A stretch of 6,230 bases of DNA, from the NCBI GenBank assembly GCA_029778935.1, contig JAKPBM010000116.1:1-6230 (forward strand). The letters are read 5' to 3'. Numbering within the stretch: position 1 is the first letter of the stretch; each line of letters opens with the position of its first letter. Shown here in pieces: positions 5,897-6,230 of the stretch. The DNA comes from Bacillota bacterium (GTDB taxonomy: Bacteria; Bacillota; Clostridia; Oscillospirales; QAMX01). The notes below the pieces were generated by a model, which was not told where the DNA came from, did no database searches, and saw nothing but the letters and a program-made list of their open reading frames with translations. Made by a program: the position numbers and the translations under genes.

Positions 5897-6230
5897 TCAG
5901 CTCTCGTATATATTTCTGGTTGAGACTCGCTTGATATAATGCCTTTTCAGGGAAGATACAATTCCCAGCGCTGCAAACATGGTTACAACGGACGTGCCTC
6001 CATAGCTGATAAAAGGAAGGGTCAATCCAACAACAGGAGCAACACCCAGGTTCATCCCTATGTTGATATAGGTCTGGAACGTAAGCATCGCCGCCACACC
6101 GACGCACATGAGCATGCTGAACCTGTCATCCCGCATGGACAGGCCGTCGGCCACGCATTTTAAAATAATCGCCGTCAACAGCAGCAGAATGGCCAGCCCT
6201 CCGACAAAGCCCAGCTCTTCGCAGGCCACG
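5897..6230 (-). CDS. FtsW/RodA/SpoVE-family (SEDS) protein, C-terminal part
   Basis: C-terminal 110 codons of a SEDS polytopic membrane protein, the peptidoglycan glycan-strand polymerase family that works with a class B penicillin-binding protein in elongation, division or sporulation. The beginning lies off the right edge. The GTG at 6227-6229 is an internal Val codon, because the EELGFVGG motif right after it is a mid-protein family motif and the frame is open to the edge. Visible hydrophobic segments cover about visible residues 8-27, 38-57, 59-75 and 78-93. The hallmark GLTLPFISYGGTS at 68-80, preceded by NIGMNLG, identifies the family. The tail KRHYIKRVSTRNIYES is basic and cytoplasmic. 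The motif looks somewhat more like RodA than FtsW, but the visible part does not settle the paralogue, so no symbol is given. The conserved catalytic Asp of the family should lie upstream of EELGF, outside the window. Confidence 0.93.
   Translation of the reverse strand, partial: VACEELGFVGGLAILLLLTAIILKCVADGLSMRDDRFSMLMCVGVAAMLTFQTYINIGMNLGVAPVVGLTLPFISYGGTSVVTMFAALGIVSSLKRHYIKRVSTRNIYES

Noticed and set aside
5935..5940. Perfect TATAAT on the plus strand
   Set aside because: It lies inside the SEDS coding sequence, has no good -35 at 16-18 nt (the TTGAGA upstream is only 9 nt away), and points away from every real gene.
6227..6229. GTG as a possible start of a 110-aa protein at the right edge
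   Set aside because: The EELGFVGG motif that follows is a mid-protein motif of the SEDS family and the frame stays open to the edge, so this is an internal Val codon of a larger gene.

Overview
All five genes in this window are read from the minus strand, so biological order runs from right to left. The window looks like a chromosomal segment of a fairly GC-rich Firmicute, most likely a Clostridia-type anaerobe. This placement is an inference. It rests on strong GGAGG-type ribosome binding sites, a GTG start, tightly packed co-directional genes, a class II (Gram-positive type) GalT, a Bacillus-like GalE gate region, and a SEDS-family protein of clostridial flavour. No rRNA, tRNA, CRISPR array, transposase or phage gene is visible.

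Right part (about 4759-6230): the C-terminal end of an FtsW/RodA/SpoVE-family (SEDS) membrane protein runs off the right edge. After a 28-nt gap comes a GTG-started membrane-anchored diguanylate cyclase with about six transmembrane segments and a GGEEF active site. Its 3' end lies in an imperfect, terminator-like hairpin with a T-rich tail, and a separate GC-rich hairpin follows in the 78-nt gap before galE. The gal genes may therefore form their own transcription unit, although no convincing promoter can be read there.

Left part (1-4680): galE and galT are 15 nt apart. A third gene follows after about 40 nt and encodes a 676-residue protein made of two complete PHP-type metallohydrolase units of the CehA/McbA kind. 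GalT and GalE interconvert UDP-glucose/UDP-galactose and hexose-1-phosphates (Leloir-type chemistry). The role of the tandem PHP protein in that setting is unknown. No galactokinase is present in the window.

The most unusual points are these: (i) the duplicated PHP protein placed at the end of a galE-galT unit; (ii) a 19-nt stem-loop of the form GTAAAG-N7-CTTTAC that contains the stop codon of galT and recurs, with the same arms, spacing and register, at the stop codon of the PHP gene, so that it brackets that gene; (iii) a diguanylate cyclase with a degenerate inhibitory site next to a cell-wall SEDS gene. Everything else looks like ordinary housekeeping sequence.
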